A DNA stretch of 64,000 nt from Malus domestica. Taxonomy: Eukaryota > Streptophyta > Magnoliopsida > Rosales > Rosaceae. A program made the position numbers and the translations under genes. The stretch lies in NCBI RefSeq assembly GCF_042453785.1, contig NC_091674.1, positions 24,940,001 to 25,004,000 on the forward strand, in the 5' to 3' direction. This document shows positions 62,138-64,000 of this stretch, piece by piece. The notes below the pieces were generated by a model. That model was not told the origin of the DNA. It saw only the letters and a list, made by a program, of their open reading frames with translations, and searched no databases. How positions within the stretch are numbered: the first letter of the stretch is position 1; each line of letters starts with the position of its first letter.

Positions 62138-62394
62138 GCCGAAGCCAATATATAAGTATTTTCCGGCCGAAGCGACCAACCAAATGCCCTGCCGAAGCCC
62201 ATATAAATATCTTTCGACTGAAGCCACCAACCGAAGCCAATATAAGTATCTTTTGGCCGAAGCCACCAACCAAACGCCCCGGTCGAAGCCAATATAAGTA
62301 TCTTACGGCCGAAGCCTAAGCCAATATAAGTATCTTCCGGCTGAAGCCACCAACCAAACGCCCGACCAAAGCCAATATAAGTATCATTCGCCTG
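62138..62394. repeat. Minisatellite of 'ccgaagccaatataagtatc' units
   Basis: About six copies of 'gaagccaatataagtatc' alternate with 'ggccgaagccaccaacc' and 'aaacgccc' pieces, in a unit of roughly 50 bp with some copies shortened. Lies within the presumed LTR. Confidence 0.9.
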
Positions 62395-62449
62395 TTGGCA
62401 GTATCATATGAATATCCATTAAATAAGCACATAAAACATAAACATAATA

Positions 62450-62455
<6 letters not shown>

Positions 62456-62482
<27 letters not shown>
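62456..62482. repeat. (TA)n microsatellite
   Basis: About 13 TA units just after the minisatellite. Confidence 0.95.
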
Positions 62483-62483
<1 letters not shown>

Positions 62484-64000
62484 CTTAAATCGGAGCTCAG
62501 TAACTAAAATGTCATATTGTAAAACCACGTTCATCAGTGGGTATATAGTCATCAATCATATATACCACTAAGAACGTAAAGTCGAATAATCATGATAATT
62601 CATAAAGCATGAAACCAATTTACTCATAAACGTTTCATAAACCATAGACATAAAATCATGTTTTTCATGTATGCACTTCTAATAGTAAAACATGCATTTT
62701 GGAAAGGGGTCCACTCACAAATACTTCGCCGTCAAAGAGTCATGCAAACTGGAGAGGGACGGAAACATCATAAACACTTGCACCTAAGCACATAAAGGTA
62801 CCAATTAATAAAATTATACTAAATTGTTGAATTTTGGGAAACGGACGTCATAAATGGATTTAAGACGTCGAAAAACATAAAGTGGGATCTCGGGTACCTC
62901 TATGTGCCGCTACACGCACCTTCATGCGCTGCCGCATGTGCCGATTTGGGTCGTTGAAAAGTCATCGCTGTAGACGGCGGCGAAGCACAGTATCTTCGGT
63001 GGAGACGCGTGTGATCCATGCGTGGGCCAAAACCTGTGTGCTCACGGCCTGGGTTCTGGGATTAGTTCTGGGTTGGGCCGGTTTTCCTTTGGTTTGGGCC
63101 TAAGGTAGTTAGGTTTGGGCCCAGGCTAAAGGGTTGGGCTAGGTCTTATTTAGATTTGGGCTTGTAACTGGGCTGGGTTCAATAGGTCACAATTATGGAT
63201 TGGGCCAAGAGTTTGGGCCAAGTTCTATGGCCCAATAACATTGGGCCGGCTAAGGTTGTGGGTCAGGTTTAACCTATTTTAGTTTGGCTAATTTCTGGGC
63301 ACAAATTCAAACGCCCATAACTTTTTCGATACTCAACCAATTCAAGTGATTCAAAAATCAAAGTTGTAGTACTTGATGAGATAAAGAGAATGGTACCTTG
63401 CACAATGGCTAACTCGTCATGGTTTAGCCAGAAAACGCCTTGAAAATGGCGGTGCTAGCTGGAAAACTAGGAAAAGCTACTCCGAGCTATTTTCTGCGAT
63501 TAACACATATATACAACTCAAAACAAGCTTTGGTCTAACCCTAAAACATATCCCAAGGATTTCTAGAAGCTTAATAACGTCGAAAAATCACGAAACACGT
63601 CGGGGAATACGATGAACAGTGACATCGTCAATGTAGGGTTTCCTGGTGCTTGGCTTAGGGTTTTCGAAGCCTCTCCGTCCAGGTGGTGGTGGTTTGAGGT
63701 GGTTGTGGTTGCTCTGTGTGTGTGGTTCAGAGAGGAGATGGAGAGTTTCAGAGAAAGAGAGCTCGGGGAGAGATGAGAGATAAAGAGAATGAGAGAAAGT
63801 GAGGGAGAAATATGAGATAGTTGTGAGAGAGAAAGCTCACGGATCCAAAATGAAGAAAGGGAAGGGGGTCGGGAGACAAACCAAAATGAATGGGTCCCAC
63901 TTGGGCACACCAAATATAAAATAAGGCCCAAAAGCAACCCATTTCAAAATATCTAGTCCAACCATAATGAAAATACCAAAATACCCTTCCGTTCCAAAAT

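Larger units (their letters stand above)
61588..64000 (-). mobile_element. Large LTR retrotransposon LTR, partial
   Basis: Begins TGTGTATGACACGTCC at the break in the PPR scrap and shows no boundary before the window ends, so at least 2.4 kb. Support for an LTR: the abrupt TG start, lack of genes, internal minisatellite, and, near 63720-63850 on minus, a pyrimidine-rich leader downstream of a TATA-like TTATTTTATATTTGG. Transcription would then run on minus. Only one copy is in view, so this stays a reasoned guess. About 63300-63435 resembles an arm of the foldback element. Confidence 0.5.

Overview
The window is nuclear DNA of a flowering plant. Genes carry many short GT-AG introns, encode chloroplast-targeted proteins, and sit in AT-rich DNA full of small plant transposons. 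An Au-type SINE, TAA-flanked MITEs, hAT elements, a TRIM and Ty3/gypsy LTRs all point to a woody eudicot. Protein and repeat resemblance suggests Rosaceae (apple/pear type), but that is from memory and was not tested.

Layout. (a) 0.8-10.7 kb is gene-dense: the 3' half of a GTE-type bromodomain factor (+), a complete plastid 3-oxoacyl-ACP reductase FabG (+), and a complete PTAC10-like S1-domain plastid transcription protein (-), the last two convergent. (b) 10.7-15.2 kb is repeats: a decayed gypsy LTR, a SINE with a 16-bp target duplication inside a tandem repeat, and a Tourist-like MITE. (c) 15.2-23.4 kb holds an unrecognised Ser/Arg-rich protein gene (8 exons), a 964-bp palindromic foldback element, and an LHT-type amino-acid transporter (7 exons). 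(d) 23.4-33.3 kb is mostly intergenic, with LINE remnants of two clades and one probable 60-aa peptide gene. (e) 33.4-42.1 kb holds an intronless GRAS regulator, two hAT elements and a MITE, then NDPK2 (+) convergent with an unrecognised 194-aa protein gene (-). (f) 42-57 kb is accessory: an ABC1-kinase pseudogene scrap, a complete 1.1-kb TRIM, a broken CYP71-like P450, and a complete gag-only Ty3/gypsy element with perfect 5-bp target duplications. (g) 57.8-60.6 kb is RPN7 of the 26S proteasome (-). (h) 61.5-64 kb is a PPR scrap cut by a large LTR that runs off the window.

The genes form no operon or obvious cluster. FabG, PTAC10 and NDPK2 share a predicted chloroplast destination, but adjacency of the first two is probably chance. 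CDS entries give the genomic span; exon boundaries, read by eye from splice consensus and reading-frame continuity, are in the evidence text. I found no convincing new biological system. The most interesting material is transposon structure: the palindrome, the nested hAT/MITE upstream of NDPK2, the gag-only gypsy with tandem arrays, the hexamer-bearing TRIM, and three intronic SINEs.
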